The notes under the pieces are model-generated. The model saw nothing but the letters and a program-made list of their open reading frames with translations, searched no databases and had not been told where the DNA came from. Below, piece after piece: positions 1 through 9,201 of a DNA stretch of 64,000 bases (the stretch's first letter is position 1; every line of letters starts with the position of its first letter). The stretch is from Rikenella microfusus (GTDB taxonomy: Bacteria > Bacteroidota > Bacteroidia > Bacteroidales > Tenuifilaceae). Position numbers and translations under genes: made by a program. Location: the NCBI GenBank assembly GCA_020722565.1, contig DYKO01000005.1, forward strand, positions 1 to 64,000, given 5' to 3'.

Positions 1-51
1 AAACTTTTTTTCTCCCCCTCGCCCGCGGCGCTCCCCTCTCGAAAGCGGGTG

Positions 52-83
52 CAAAGATATGTCATAGGGAATTAACTTCCAAA
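52..83 (-). promoter_or_regulatory. Strong Bacteroidota promoter reading off the left edge, probably of an rRNA operon
   Basis: On the minus strand a TTTG box (80-83) is separated by 20 bases from a perfect TATCTTTG box (52-59), matching the Bacteroidota -33/-7 consensus. The transcript would begin with GCACCCGCTTTCGAGA followed by a GC-rich leader. That leader resembles those upstream of 16S rRNA in this phylum, so an rRNA operon just left of the window is inferred; the gene itself is not visible. Confidence 0.6.
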
Positions 84-1220
84 AAATATTTCAACTTTTT
101 TTAGTAAAAAAATCAGTAAATCTCATCTATCTGAATATCAATATAACATAAAACTAGGTTTGGTGCTATTATATTTCAAACCTTTCGAAAACTTCATTAA
201 ATGTGATTAATTGTTACGCCATCTCATCCCCATGTCTGAGACTAAAAGATTTAATTATTACATTGATTGTAAACAGCTTAATTTGTATAAAGATGACTCT
301 GTTCTTCCCGTGGGGCATTTTGAAGATTATAATTTGTTAACTTGAACTTAAGTGATGAACATGGTGGTAGCCTATGTCCCCTGAGAAAAAATGGGGATTT
401 TCAGGAAGTTTATGAGATGAACTTCCCCGTAAAGCGGCATTAAAAAAGTAGTTCCGATCGCCTGCTAGTTGCCAAACTACTCGATCAAATTGATGCCGAA
501 CATAAAAAATCATACACCGGCAATAGGGCAAAGTAAATTATTGGTAGTTGTATCATTAGAAAATCTTCCAAAACAATACATAGCAATATTTAAACGATTA
601 CATGGGAAATAGCCAGATTTAATAGATGTATGGGTGTTGCTTAAAACTCATGTATAAACACGGGTTCAATATGAGATCATGAATAGCAATAAAGGAGCGA
701 TTCCGAAAAGAGAAAGGATGTCGATGAATCCGAAACCACAATTGCTTGCATTTCGTTAATTCTTTATCCTTCTTAACTGTAAGCGTTTCAACATCGCCTA
801 TCCCAAGTTTATCGATGTTTCAAGCAGCTGCATGGTAGTCTGATGGTCTCAATGCTATTGATGATAAGCATCGAAAACTATATGGACTTAGAGAATTTCT
901 ACCCACCGGTTTACATTTTCAGAACGAAACAGGATGTCATGCCCATAACCATGAAAAAGAATAAAAACAGCCATCAAAAAACCTGAAGCAATAAGCGTCA
1001 ACAAAATTATCAACCAATATAACACATTGATGCGATGACACAAGGCTATCCATAATACAATTTATGGAGTCTATATAGAGTTATTCACCTGCCAACAACT
1101 CCTTACCAGGCAAGTATTGTTGTACACTGAAACTATTTCAATCCAAATTCTCGAATAATTATTACTCTAGGACCTTGAATTTAAAAAATCGATCATAAGA
1201 AATCAGGAGTAAATAGAAAT
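84..1220. other. 1.1 kb stretch without an intact gene
   Basis: No long open frame exists on either strand and no tRNA, insertion sequence or repeat array was seen. A 37-codon plus-strand frame (232-345, beginning MSETKRFNYYIDCKQLNLYK) and a following frame through about 535 read like protein. They are interrupted by stops and a frame change, so this may be the remnant of a decayed gene. I could not assign a family. Confidence 0.4.
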
Positions 1221-1246
1221 AAAAAACCGCTCAATAAATGAGCGGT
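1221..1246 (-). terminator. Rho-independent terminator of pepD
   Basis: The stem ACCGCTCA / TGAGCGGT (1226-1233 and 1239-1246) has a five-base loop. On the minus strand it is followed by a run of T. It lies 24 bases beyond the pepD stop codon. Confidence 0.85.
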
Positions 1247-1269
1247 ATTGATATAAAAAAGTTGTTACT

Positions 1270-2730
1270 CTACTTAATAGGAATATTTTTTAGCACTTCA
1301 ACCAAGTAATCCCAGAATTTTTTAACGGTTTCAATGTTCACCTTCTCATCAGGAGAATGGGGATGACGAATGGTTGGACCAAATGAAATCATATCCCAGT
1401 TAGTATAAACTCCTCCTAGAAGCCCACATTCCAATCCAGCATGAATAGCTTTTACTTCAGGTATTTTACCATACATTTTTTGGTAAACATCCTGCATGGA
1501 TTTAAGGATGGCCGAATTGGGATTTGGTTTCCAGCCCGGATAGCCGCCGGTAAAATCAATTGATGCACCGGCAAGTTCGAAAATGGCTGCCATCTTTTGA
1601 GCCAGGGCATCCTTTGATGATTCCACAGAGCTACGCAAGAGGCACTGCCCTTTAATTTTATCATTTTCAGTAAAAACCCTTGCGAGGTTATTGGATGTTT
1701 CAACTAATCCAGGAACGGCATCACTCATTCGAACAACACCATTGGGACAACCAAAGAATGCCCTAATAGCCTTAGACTGTATATTGTTGTCCAATACTTT
1801 TGATGGCATGTCAACCTTTTCATAGGTAAATTTTAAATTAGGCTCTGTTAAAGAAAACTCATCCTTATATATTTTCTCAAATTGGCCTAACATTTTTTCA
1901 AATTCAGTGGTTTTACCTGTAGGAACAACAACAACAGCAAAAGCTTCGCGTGGAATGGCATTTCTTAGGCTACCTCCATCAATTGAGGCAATTCTTAATG
2001 CCAGTTGCTTTTCGGCTTGGTAAAGGAAACGGAAAAGAAGTTTGATTGAATTGGCTCTACCTAAATTAATATCCATTCCAGAATGGCCACCCTTAAGGCC
2101 TGTTATTGCAAGTTTATATGCAAAATGATTTGATGGAGTACTTTCAAGTCTTGCTGAGAACTCAATGTTGGCGTCTAACCCACCAGCACAACCCACATAG
2201 AGTTCTCCCTCATCTTCAGAATCCATATTTATAAGGATTTCGCCTTTCAGCAAACCCGGCTTAAGCCCAAAGGCTCCAGTCATTCCGGTTTCCTCATCAA
2301 TAGTAAACAATGCCTCAATTGGACCGTGCGCAATGTCCTTAGCTTCAAGCACTGCCATAGCGGCGGCTACACCAATGCCATTGTCGGCACCTAAAGTAGT
2401 CCCATCTGCTGTAACCCATTCACCATCAATGTATGCTTCAATTGGATCTTTTTCAAAATCATGAACCTTATCGCTATTCTTTTGAGGAACCATGTCGAGA
2501 TGTCCCTGAAGAACAACCCCTTTGCGGTTTTCCATTCCCGGTGTAGCAGGTTTTCGTATAATTACATTGCCCACATCGTCTACAAAGGTTTCAAGTCCTA
2601 ACTTTTTGCCAAATTCTACCATGAATTCTATTACCCTTTTTTCTTTCTTCGAAGGGCGTGGTATCTGGGTTAAGCTATAAAAGTTTTTCCAAACCCTCTG
2701 TGGTTCAAGGTTAAAAATTTCCTTATTCAT
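1270..2730 (-). CDS. pepD: Aminoacyl-histidine dipeptidase (cytosol non-specific dipeptidase, M20 family)
   Basis: This is a 486-residue zinc metallopeptidase of the PepD type (family M20), the usual length. It should hydrolyse Xaa-His and other dipeptides in the cytoplasm. The metal-binding motifs are clear: QGHLDMVPQ near residue 75, TTLGADNGIG near 115, the DEETGMTGA glutamate pair near 145, MDSEDEGELYVG, GGHSGMDINLG and a C-terminal SFGPTIRHPHSPDE. The start MNKEIFNL agrees with family N-termini. It is transcribed alone, divergent from birA, with its own terminator. Confidence in the family is high; substrate range is inferred. Confidence 0.95.
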   Translation of the reverse strand: MNKEIFNLEPQRVWKNFYSLTQIPRPSKKEKRVIEFMVEFGKKLGLETFVDDVGNVIIRKPATPGMENRKGVVLQGHLDMVPQKNSDKVHDFEKDPIEAYIDGEWVTADGTTLGADNGIGVAAAMAVLEAKDIAHGPIEALFTIDEETGMTGAFGLKPGLLKGEILINMDSEDEGELYVGCAGGLDANIEFSARLESTPSNHFAYKLAITGLKGGHSGMDINLGRANSIKLLFRFLYQAEKQLALRIASIDGGSLRNAIPREAFAVVVVPTGKTTEFEKMLGQFEKIYKDEFSLTEPNLKFTYEKVDMPSKVLDNNIQSKAIRAFFGCPNGVVRMSDAVPGLVETSNNLARVFTENDKIKGQCLLRSSVESSKDALAQKMAAIFELAGASIDFTGGYPGWKPNPNSAILKSMQDVYQKMYGKIPEVKAIHAGLECGLLGGVYTNWDMISFGPTIRHPHSPDEKVNIETVKKFWDYLVEVLKNIPIK

Positions 2731-2900
2731 TTTATTTACGTTTAAAATTATACATCAATACTATTGGCCTAAATTATCAATAATATTTTAACCACCCAAA
2801 AACATTTAAAACGTTTTCGAAATTTATAGTATGATATTGATACAAAATCGAAACAGAAAGGGGCAACAATCGTAAATAAAAAAAATAAATAGAATTTGGA

Positions 2901-3641
2901 ATGCTTAGTATCAATTTGCAATGGTTTGAAACCGTAAGTTCTACTAACGATGTCTGCATGAGTAAAGTCAATGAAGGGGCAAAGGAAGGACTGGTGGTTG
3001 CAGCCCGATACCAGGAACAGGGACGTGGACAAAGAGGGAACATATGGGAAAGCGCAAGAAATCAAAACCTCACCTTTAGCATTCTCATTCGGCCCACCTT
3101 TTTGCAAGTGGTTGAACAGTTCTACCTTTCTAAGGTTACTGCGCTTGCCATTACCGACTGGTTAAGCGCATACATCGACAATAAAACATTAAAGATTAAA
3201 TGGCCAAATGATATTTATATCAACAACAATAAGATTGCAGGAATATTGATTGAGAATAGCTTTAGCGGAAGAAATATTGACTATTCGGTTATAGGGATAG
3301 GGATCAATCTAAACCAAACAGTATTCCCTGATGATGTTCCCAATCCAACCTCATTAAAATTAGAAACCCAAAGGGAATACCCAGTAGATCAATTTATGCC
3401 AGAAATATTAAACTGCTTTGCTGCAAGGTATGAGATGCTTCAAAATGGGTATCTCGAAAACCTTGACAAAGATTACTTCAACCTGATATACCGTAAAGAT
3501 ATTTTTTGTAGGTATTTTGCCGATGGCAATGAGTTTGATGCAAAAATTATTGATGTTCTCAAAACTGGAGAACTGGTGCTACAAAACCGAATGGGGCAAA
3601 TAAAACATTTTGCTTTTAAAGAGGTAATGTTTGTTATCTAA
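2901..3641 (+). CDS. birA: Biotin--[acetyl-CoA-carboxylase] ligase, monofunctional
   Basis: A 246-residue biotin protein ligase that activates biotin with ATP and transfers it to the carrier lysine of biotin-dependent carboxylases. The N-terminal SSTND motif, the GRGQRG biotinyl-AMP loop near residue 42, KWPNDIYINNNKIAGILIE and the small C-terminal domain are all visible. The DNA-binding N-terminal domain of E. coli BirA is absent, so it should not act as a repressor. It is divergent from pepD (170-base gap) and convergent with the SRPBCC gene, whose stop lies five bases away. Confidence 0.92.
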   Translation: MLSINLQWFETVSSTNDVCMSKVNEGAKEGLVVAARYQEQGRGQRGNIWESARNQNLTFSILIRPTFLQVVEQFYLSKVTALAITDWLSAYIDNKTLKIKWPNDIYINNNKIAGILIENSFSGRNIDYSVIGIGINLNQTVFPDDVPNPTSLKLETQREYPVDQFMPEILNCFAARYEMLQNGYLENLDKDYFNLIYRKDIFCRYFADGNEFDAKIIDVLKTGELVLQNRMGQIKHFAFKEVMFVI

Positions 3642-3646
3642 TAAAC

Positions 3647-4054
3647 TTATGCAGCATTAAAGGCTGCTGCAATACCCGCTGCTAGAGTATTGATTCCCTC
3701 CTCGAACTTATTACCAATCATCATGCGCATCATCATGTTTAGTTCTGCCTTAACTGTTATTTTAAGGCGCGTATCGTAAGGAGCAACCTCTTTAAGTTGA
3801 ATCCACATAAAAAAGGGAAGTGGTGACAACTCGTCGCCACTGAACTTAATTGTTTTAAAGGGCTCGCTTTCAGTTATATTTATTCCAAAGGGTCCCATCC
3901 CTTTGAATGTGAAGCTGCATCTATCCTCTTCGGCCTGCCAATTCTCAAGTTTATCCTTTGCGATAGGAGTAAAATTTCTAAAATCGGATAGTACACGAAA
4001 AATGTCCTCTGCTCTTTTATGAATGGCTACAATTTTGCTCTCGTAGGTTGTCAT
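3647..4054 (-). CDS. SRPBCC (START/Bet v1-like) family protein
   Basis: A 135-residue protein starting MTTYESKIV. It has the polyketide cyclase/START-like pattern: an N-terminal strand followed by IHKRAEDIFRVLSDF, central beta strands and a C-terminal helix with a methionine-rich turn (MMMRMMIG). Such proteins bind hydrophobic ligands or act as lipid carriers; the ligand here is unknown. The longer frame to 4120 is rejected because its extra codons lie over the divergent promoter region and do not match the family N-terminus. Confidence 0.75.
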   Translation of the reverse strand: MTTYESKIVAIHKRAEDIFRVLSDFRNFTPIAKDKLENWQAEEDRCSFTFKGMGPFGINITESEPFKTIKFSGDELSPLPFFMWIQLKEVAPYDTRLKITVKAELNMMMRMMIGNKFEEGINTLAAGIAAAFNAA

Positions 4055-4074
4055 ACCAGGAATGAATTTGGGTG

Positions 4075-4103
4075 CAAATATAGCAATCCGTATCGATATC
4101 AAA
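4075..4103 (-). promoter_or_regulatory. Promoter of the SRPBCC gene
   Basis: On the minus strand a perfect TATATTTG -7 box (4075-4082) is preceded by TTTG (4100-4103) with a 17-base spacer, slightly short of the usual 19-21. It lies about 20 bases upstream of the chosen ATG at 4054. Confidence 0.5.
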
Positions 4104-4142
4104 ATTGAACACAAACCCAAATGGTTTTGTTATTTTGGTGAG

Positions 4143-5108
4143 ATGAAAGTTCTGGTACAACAAACACACGATCCGTACTTTAATCTTGCAGTTGAAGAAT
4201 TTTTGTTCCGAAACGGCAAAGAGGAATACCTATATATATACAGAAACAATCCGTCGGTAATTATCGGAAAGCATCAAAACACCATGGCAGAGATAAACCA
4301 TTGGTTTATTAACAATCAAAAGGTACCTGTTATAAGGCGACTATCGGGAGGGGGAACGGTTTACCACGATCTGGGGAATGTAAACTTCTGCTTTATTATC
4401 AATGGGCAAGCGGGGAATCTTGTGAACTTTTTAAACTTCAACCGTTTAATAATCCGTTTTTTAAACCAACTTGGGCTTGATGCATTTATTGGCGAAAAAA
4501 ATGATATTAGAATTGGCAACCACAAGGTTTCCGGTAATGCTGAGCATATACTGAAAAACAGAGTACTACATCATGGAACGCTTCTTTATAACACTGATTT
4601 AGCTCTGCTGAATGAGGCTATCAGATCGAATGAGTATGGCTATCAAGACCGGGCTATACGTTCAAACAGGAGCTCAACCATCAATATTGCTGATGTATTG
4701 AAAATGAATTGGTCGGTTGAGGAATTTACCAACCGATTGGTCGATTTCTTAACCAAAGAACTTAAGATTGATGAAAACTTTACGCTAACCCCTGAAATGG
4801 TTAATGATATTAATATACTTGTTAAAGAAAAATATAGCAAAAGTGACTGGAATTATGGTTACAATGCCAACTATAGCTTTTCCACTAATTTCAATGGTGA
4901 AAAAATTACCATAACAGTTGAAAATGGCATTATAACTTCCCTCAATTCATCCGGTAGCAGTGGCATGACAATAATCGATGATATTAAAAAACAGCTACTT
5001 GGATTACCTCATGACTTCAGCCATTTGGTAAAAGCCATTCATAACTTGGATATCAATTCTAAGAAAGAAGGTTTTGATTCAGAAAATTTATCTAAGAAAC
5101 TTATTTGA
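4143..5108 (+). CDS. lplA: Lipoate--protein ligase A
   Basis: A 321-residue ligase that activates free lipoate with ATP and attaches it to lipoyl domains of 2-oxoacid dehydrogenases or GcvH. The fold is shown by YIYRNNPSVIIGKHQN, the lipoyl-AMP loop RRLSGGGTVYHDLGNVNF near residue 70, the catalytic-lysine motif KVSGNAEH near 140, HHGTLLYNTD, and a C-terminal accessory domain from about residue 235. The start MKVLVQQTHDPY at 4143 matches the family; the frame is open to 4062 but the extra 27 codons overlap the promoter region of the divergent gene. It may serve the E1 enzyme at 30.4 kb, which needs a lipoylated E2 not present here. Confidence 0.93.
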   Translation: MKVLVQQTHDPYFNLAVEEFLFRNGKEEYLYIYRNNPSVIIGKHQNTMAEINHWFINNQKVPVIRRLSGGGTVYHDLGNVNFCFIINGQAGNLVNFLNFNRLIIRFLNQLGLDAFIGEKNDIRIGNHKVSGNAEHILKNRVLHHGTLLYNTDLALLNEAIRSNEYGYQDRAIRSNRSSTINIADVLKMNWSVEEFTNRLVDFLTKELKIDENFTLTPEMVNDINILVKEKYSKSDWNYGYNANYSFSTNFNGEKITITVENGIITSLNSSGSSGMTIIDDIKKQLLGLPHDFSHLVKAIHNLDINSKKEGFDSENLSKKLI

Positions 5109-5111
5109 CAA

Positions 5112-5654
5112 TCAAGGCGCTTGAGTATTCTTTGGTGGTTCAATGCCATAGGCAATTCCTTCGTAGTAATGAGTGGGTACCTCTTTATAGCCACCACGGC
5201 TCTCGCTTTTTGTAATTAGAACATACATTGCCCCCAATGCTGCAGCTCTGCGCTGAAGTCGAATGCGTGCATTACGTTCGGCAGCTTTAGCTGTTCTGCT
5301 TGAAGTACCAGACTTTGATTCAATTTTTCCATAAACATAGAGGCCATCAACATCGGCAGTATTCTCGGTAACCACAACCGCCTGGTAATTCTTCTCGTCA
5401 ACCATTTTAAAAGCCAGATCGTTGAACTGCTCAACACGGCCGTTGGCGTATTTTATCTTATGAATCTGCTTTCGGGAATAATCTTCAAGTACCTTAGAAT
5501 CCTTTTTGATTATTGTCACCTTACTAGAACTTACGTTTTGTACCTTGCAAATAATCTTTCGGTTGCTTACAAGAATTAATGTATCCATTGCAATTTGGGC
5601 ACTCGCAAACGATGAAATTACTGTAAATACTAAAATAATTAAATAACGCTGCAT
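5112..5654 (-). CDS. Secreted hypothetical protein
   Basis: A 180-residue protein with a clear Sec signal peptide (MQRYLIILVFTVISSFASAQ, cleavage about residue 19). The mature part begins with a strand-rich segment, DTLILVSNRKIICKVQNVSS, reminiscent of a small beta domain, followed by a basic alanine/arginine-rich helix near residues 123-140 and a tyrosine-containing tail. Family not recognised. The gene is convergent with lplA and followed upstream by another minus-strand envelope gene, so an envelope role is likely but unproven. Confidence 0.75.
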   Translation of the reverse strand: MQRYLIILVFTVISSFASAQIAMDTLILVSNRKIICKVQNVSSSKVTIIKKDSKVLEDYSRKQIHKIKYANGRVEQFNDLAFKMVDEKNYQAVVVTENTADVDGLYVYGKIESKSGTSSRTAKAAERNARIRLQRRAAALGAMYVLITKSESRGGYKEVPTHYYEGIAYGIEPPKNTQAP

Positions 5655-5728
5655 TCTAGTAGGCTTATACTTTCAACGTGCAAAGTTAATGCCATTTTCA
5701 ATACGACAACCCATTAAAACAAAATTTG

Positions 5729-6064
5729 TTATTTCCCCCTACTGGCAAAACTAAGTGCAATGGCTATGAAAACTATTTGTAGCATAAGTTTTACGGAGAA
5801 AACCTGTGGCCATACGGCAAAAATTTTGATAATAAAAATAAGTACGATCCCCAGTGATGAAATCACTGTAAAGGATTGATTAGACATAAATCCACCAACC
5901 ACGAGCATAACCGCCAACACAATTAGAGCCAAGGCAGAGTAGAATCCAATATTGGCAAGCGTGAATGTTTGTAAATTATTAATGTTTACTACAACCAGAT
6001 AGGTTGCAAAACTTAACCTTAGCAACCAACTCGAAAAGGTTTCTGCAAATTTTAATGGTTTCAT
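5729..6064 (-). CDS. Small integral membrane protein, four predicted helices
   Basis: A 111-residue hydrophobic protein with about four transmembrane segments (around residues 12-30, 36-56, 60-82 and 88-107) and almost no soluble loops. Topology resembles DoxX-like or other small four-helix membrane families, but no diagnostic motif is visible and no function is assigned. It lies 75 bases upstream of the secreted protein gene in the same direction. Confidence 0.7.
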   Translation of the reverse strand: MKPLKFAETFSSWLLRLSFATYLVVVNINNLQTFTLANIGFYSALALIVLAVMLVVGGFMSNQSFTVISSLGIVLIFIIKIFAVWPQVFSVKLMLQIVFIAIALSFASRGK

Positions 6065-6203
6065 TATCTATGATTTTTACTTGAACGTAAATATATAACC
6101 GTTATTATTATAAACAAAATTTGAGATTGGGCTGTTCTAAAATTCTTTAATTTTGTAACTTGAAATTATTCCTATCATTCTGAAAACTAGCTAAACATCA
6201 GCC

Positions 6204-6977
6204 ATGAATATTTTCAAACGAATTTCAATTACACTGGTTTCGATGCTTCTATGGTTTTTTGTTGCCATTTCGGCTCTTGCATTTTTTTTATTTGATTTTC
6301 TGCTCTGGTTATTAACCTTTTGGTGGGATAGGCAGCTAAAGCTGCTTCATGCCTATTCAACCTACTGGGCTATGTTTTACGTTTGGATTAACCCGGGCTG
6401 GAAAATAAAACGTTTAGGTTTTGAGAATATTGATAAGACTCAAACATACGTCATAGTGTCAAATCATCAAAGTGCATTCGATATTGTATTGCTGTATGGA
6501 CTTTATACGCATTTCAAATGGGTTGCCAAAAAAGAACTTGCAAAAGTTCCTGTAATTGGGTGGAATTTAAAACTCAATAATTGCATACTCCTTGAAAGAG
6601 CAAGTGCTACCAGCGCGAGAAACATGATAATTCAGGGCCTAAAACATTTAAAGGAAGGCAGTTCAGTTCTGATATTTCCCGAGGGTACCCGATCAAGGGA
6701 TGGCTTGATAAACCGTTTCAAAGAAGGTGCGTTTATGCTTGCCAAACAAGCAAATGTTCCCATTCTTCCCGTAGTGATTGATGGCTCCAAGGATCTTCTG
6801 CCTGAGCCTCTAAAAATTAACCTAAAGCAAATCCTAACCATCAAAGTGCTTAAACCAATTCCAATTGAAGAAGTTTTAAGTAAAACAACCGAGGAGCTAG
6901 CCAAAAAGGTTAACGAGATCATTGCTAATGAGCATAAAGCAATGGTGCCTCAAAAGTACAAAACACTGGAACAGTAA
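6204..6977 (+). CDS. plsC: 1-acyl-sn-glycerol-3-phosphate acyltransferase
   Basis: A 257-residue membrane-bound acyltransferase that converts lysophosphatidic acid to phosphatidic acid in phospholipid synthesis. An N-terminal hydrophobic region (residues 8-45) is followed by the catalytic NHQSAFD motif (NHx4D) near residue 90, the substrate-binding LIFPEGTRSRDG near 150, and PVVIDGSKDLLP. Length and order of motifs are typical. It stands alone upstream of the rplU promoter. Confidence 0.9.
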   Translation: MNIFKRISITLVSMLLWFFVAISALAFFLFDFLLWLLTFWWDRQLKLLHAYSTYWAMFYVWINPGWKIKRLGFENIDKTQTYVIVSNHQSAFDIVLLYGLYTHFKWVAKKELAKVPVIGWNLKLNNCILLERASATSARNMIIQGLKHLKEGSSVLIFPEGTRSRDGLINRFKEGAFMLAKQANVPILPVVIDGSKDLLPEPLKINLKQILTIKVLKPIPIEEVLSKTTEELAKKVNEIIANEHKAMVPQKYKTLEQ

Positions 6978-7016
6978 AAGAATTTAATAACATGACAGAA
7001 AAGTTTTTGAATATTC

Positions 7017-7047
7017 TTTGTCAGTTTATGAAAGTTTTATAACTTTG
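7017..7047 (+). promoter_or_regulatory. Promoter of rplU-rpmA
   Basis: TTTG (7017-7020), a 19-base spacer and a perfect TAACTTTG (7040-7047) match the Bacteroidota promoter consensus. The upstream in-frame ATG at 7018 falls inside the -33 box, which decides the rplU start in favour of 7087 and leaves a leader of about 35 bases. Confidence 0.8.
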
Positions 7048-7086
7048 CAAGCCCAAAATATTGTTAAACAACTCATACTAAATACA

Positions 7087-7398
7087 ATGTACGCTATTGT
7101 TGATATTGCTGGACAGCAATTTAAGGTAGAAAAGGACCAGAAAATTTACGTAAACCTGTTAGAAGGAGAGGCAGGTACAGAAGTAAAGTTCGACAAGGTT
7201 TTACTTGTTGATAACGACGGCAAAATAAACGTTGGCACTCCCGAAGTTAAGAATGCGTCGGTAACCGCAAAAATTCTGGGACATGTAAAGGGCGATAAGG
7301 TGATTATCTTCAAAAAGAAACGTCGTAAAGGCTACAAGGTAAAGAGGGGTCATCGCCAGAACTACACCCAAATACAAATTGCCGAAATTGTTGCATAA
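7087..7398 (+). CDS. rplU: 50S ribosomal protein L21
   Basis: A 103-residue L21 protein starting MYAIVDIAGQQFKVEKDQ, the family signature at the N-terminus. The basic C-terminal KKKRRKGYKVKRGHRQNYT segment contacts 23S rRNA. A frame open to 7018 is not the real start because it covers the promoter. It is cotranscribed with rpmA, 20 bases downstream, the usual bacterial order. Confidence 0.97.
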   Translation: MYAIVDIAGQQFKVEKDQKIYVNLLEGEAGTEVKFDKVLLVDNDGKINVGTPEVKNASVTAKILGHVKGDKVIIFKKKRRKGYKVKRGHRQNYTQIQIAEIVA

Positions 7399-7418
7399 CA
7401 TAAAAATACTAATTAGCT

Positions 7419-7679
7419 ATGGCACACAAAAAAGGAGTAGGTAGTTCCCGAAACGGACGCGAATCGCACAGCAAACGTCTTGGTGTAAAACTTTTTGGCG
7501 GTCAAGTTGCCAAAGCCGGCAACATTATTGTACGTCAAAGGGGAACCAAGCATAATCCGGGCCTGAACGTAGGAATGGGTAAGGATCACACCCTTTACGC
7601 ACTTATTGATGGTGTAGTAATGTTCCGCAAAAAGGCTGATAACAAATCGTATGTATCTGTTCTTCCATTAGAATTGTAG
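7419..7679 (+). CDS. rpmA: 50S ribosomal protein L27
   Basis: An 86-residue L27 with the diagnostic N-terminus [20 protein letters not shown] and the following [10 protein letters not shown] segment. The N-terminus reaches the peptidyl-transferase centre. There is no Firmicutes-type cleavable extension before MAHKK. It is the second gene of the rplU operon. Confidence 0.98.
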   Translation: MAHKKGVGSSRNGRESHSKRLGVKLFGGQVAKAGNIIVRQRGTKHNPGLNVGMGKDHTLYALIDGVVMFRKKADNKSYVSVLPLEL

Positions 7680-7699
7680 TTTTTTTGAACTCTTTTTTA

Positions 7700-7707
7700 T
7701 ATCTTTG
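7700..7707 (+). promoter_or_regulatory. -7 box upstream of serS
   Basis: A perfect TATCTTTG lies 58 bases before the serS ATG. A weak TTG (7674-7676) is 23 bases upstream, so only the -7 element is convincing. It would let serS be transcribed separately from rplU-rpmA. Confidence 0.45.
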
Positions 7708-7765
7708 GTCTCCTGGGCAACAATGATTGAACAGGAGATTTTATTTTTAATAAAATATTGATGTT

Positions 7766-9040
7766 ATGCTGACACTGAAACTTATTAGAGAGAATACCGA
7801 TGAGGTTATCAAACATCTTGCAGTTAAGCATTTTGATGGCTCGGTTATTATTTCAAAAATTATTGAACTTGACGACAGACGAAAAGCCATTCAACTGCAA
7901 CTCGATAATAATTTAGCAGAGCAGAATAGAATTGCAAAAGAAATTGGTAAACTATTTAACGAGGGAACAACCGAGGCAAATAGCGCAAAGGCTAAGTCTG
8001 GAGAACTAAAAGAACTTTCAAAAAGCCTTTCGCAGGAGCTGAATGAAGTTGAAGAGGAACAAAGGAAACTTCTCATGCAGGTTCCCAACCTACCTCACGA
8101 ATCGGTCCCTCAGGGTGTAAGCGCAAGCGACAATGTAGTGGTTCGAACAGGTGGTAATATCCCCAACCTTGCCAAAGAAGCACTACCCCACTGGGATTTG
8201 GCCAGTAAGTACAACATCATCGATTTTGAATTAGGCGTAAAGATAACTGGTAGCGGTTTCCCTGTTTATAGAGGCAAAGGGGCAAAGCTACAACGTGCTC
8301 TTATTAATTTCTTTCTCGATTACAATACTCAAGCCGGTTACGAAGAAATTGAGCCCCCACACATGGTAAATGAGGATTCGGCGTATGGTACTGGCCAGCT
8401 ACCCGACAAGGATAGTCAGATGTACCACGTAACGGCTGATGGATTCTATATGATTCCAACTGCAGAGGTTCCTGTTACCAACATATACCGTGATGTAATA
8501 CTCCATGCCTCAATGCTTCCCATTAAGTTAACAGCCTACACACCTTGTTTCCGGCGCGAAGCCGGCTCATACGGAAAGGAAGTGAGAGGACTGAACAGGC
8601 TGCACCAGTTCGATAAGGTTGAGATTGTACAAATACAGCATCCCGACCGGTCATACGAGAGCTTGGAAGAAATGGTATCGCACGTTGAGGGGCTGCTCCA
8701 GAAATTAGAACTCCCCTATCGTATTGTTAAGCTGTGCGGTGGCGATATGAGCTTTACCTCTGCCCTAACCTACGACTTTGAAGTTTTCTCTGCTGCTCAG
8801 CATAAATGGCTGGAAGTTAGTTCGGTATCTAACTTTGAATCCTATCAGGCCAATCGCATGATGCTTCGATTCAAGGAAGAAGGCGATAAAAAGGCACAAC
8901 TAGCACATACCCTTAACGGAAGTTCACTGGCGCTTCCCCGAATTGTTGCTGCGCTGTTGGAGAACAATCAAACCCCTTATGGTATCAAAATACCCAAAGT
9001 CCTTCTACCCTACTGCGGTTTCGATATAATTGACCTTTAA
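7766..9040 (+). CDS. serS: Serine--tRNA ligase
   Basis: A 424-residue class II aminoacyl-tRNA synthetase charging tRNA-Ser (and tRNA-Sec where present). The N-terminal coiled-coil arm spans about residues 25-110. Class II motif 2 is TPCFRREAGSYGKEVRGL near residue 260, and motif 3 lies near the C-terminus as LAHTLNGSSLALPRIVAALLE. Length and start (MLTLKLIRENTDEV) are canonical. A terminator follows immediately. Confidence 0.98.
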   Translation: MLTLKLIRENTDEVIKHLAVKHFDGSVIISKIIELDDRRKAIQLQLDNNLAEQNRIAKEIGKLFNEGTTEANSAKAKSGELKELSKSLSQELNEVEEEQRKLLMQVPNLPHESVPQGVSASDNVVVRTGGNIPNLAKEALPHWDLASKYNIIDFELGVKITGSGFPVYRGKGAKLQRALINFFLDYNTQAGYEEIEPPHMVNEDSAYGTGQLPDKDSQMYHVTADGFYMIPTAEVPVTNIYRDVILHASMLPIKLTAYTPCFRREAGSYGKEVRGLNRLHQFDKVEIVQIQHPDRSYESLEEMVSHVEGLLQKLELPYRIVKLCGGDMSFTSALTYDFEVFSAAQHKWLEVSSVSNFESYQANRMMLRFKEEGDKKAQLAHTLNGSSLALPRIVAALLENNQTPYGIKIPKVLLPYCGFDIIDL

Positions 9041-9060
9041 TGCTGCCAATACATATATTT

Positions 9061-9090
9061 AAAGTTGCCTTGCTACTAAGGCAACTTTTT
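9061..9090 (+). terminator. Rho-independent terminator of serS
   Basis: An 11-base-pair stem AAAGTTGCCTT / AAGGCAACTTT with the loop GCTACT, followed by TTAAATTT on the plus strand, 20 bases after the serS stop. Confidence 0.85.
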
Positions 9091-9119
9091 AAATTTGATA
9101 AAAAACATTTGGCCCGTAA

Positions 9120-9148
9120 TTTGTGTTAAAATAATTAACATAACTTTA
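9120..9148 (+). promoter_or_regulatory. Probable promoter of the outer-membrane protein gene at 9202
   Basis: TTTG (9120-9123), a 17-base spacer and TAACTTTA (9141-9148, seven of eight consensus positions), about 54 bases before the start codon. Confidence 0.45.
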
Positions 9149-9201
9149 GGGGTGTTTATGTCCAAAAACATCCTAAGATGTAAAACCAAAAACCACTAAT
9201 T

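Noticed and set aside
4062-4142. Upstream extension of lipoate ligase
   Set aside because: It overlaps the divergent promoter region, and the family N-terminus is MKVLVQQTHDPY at 4143.
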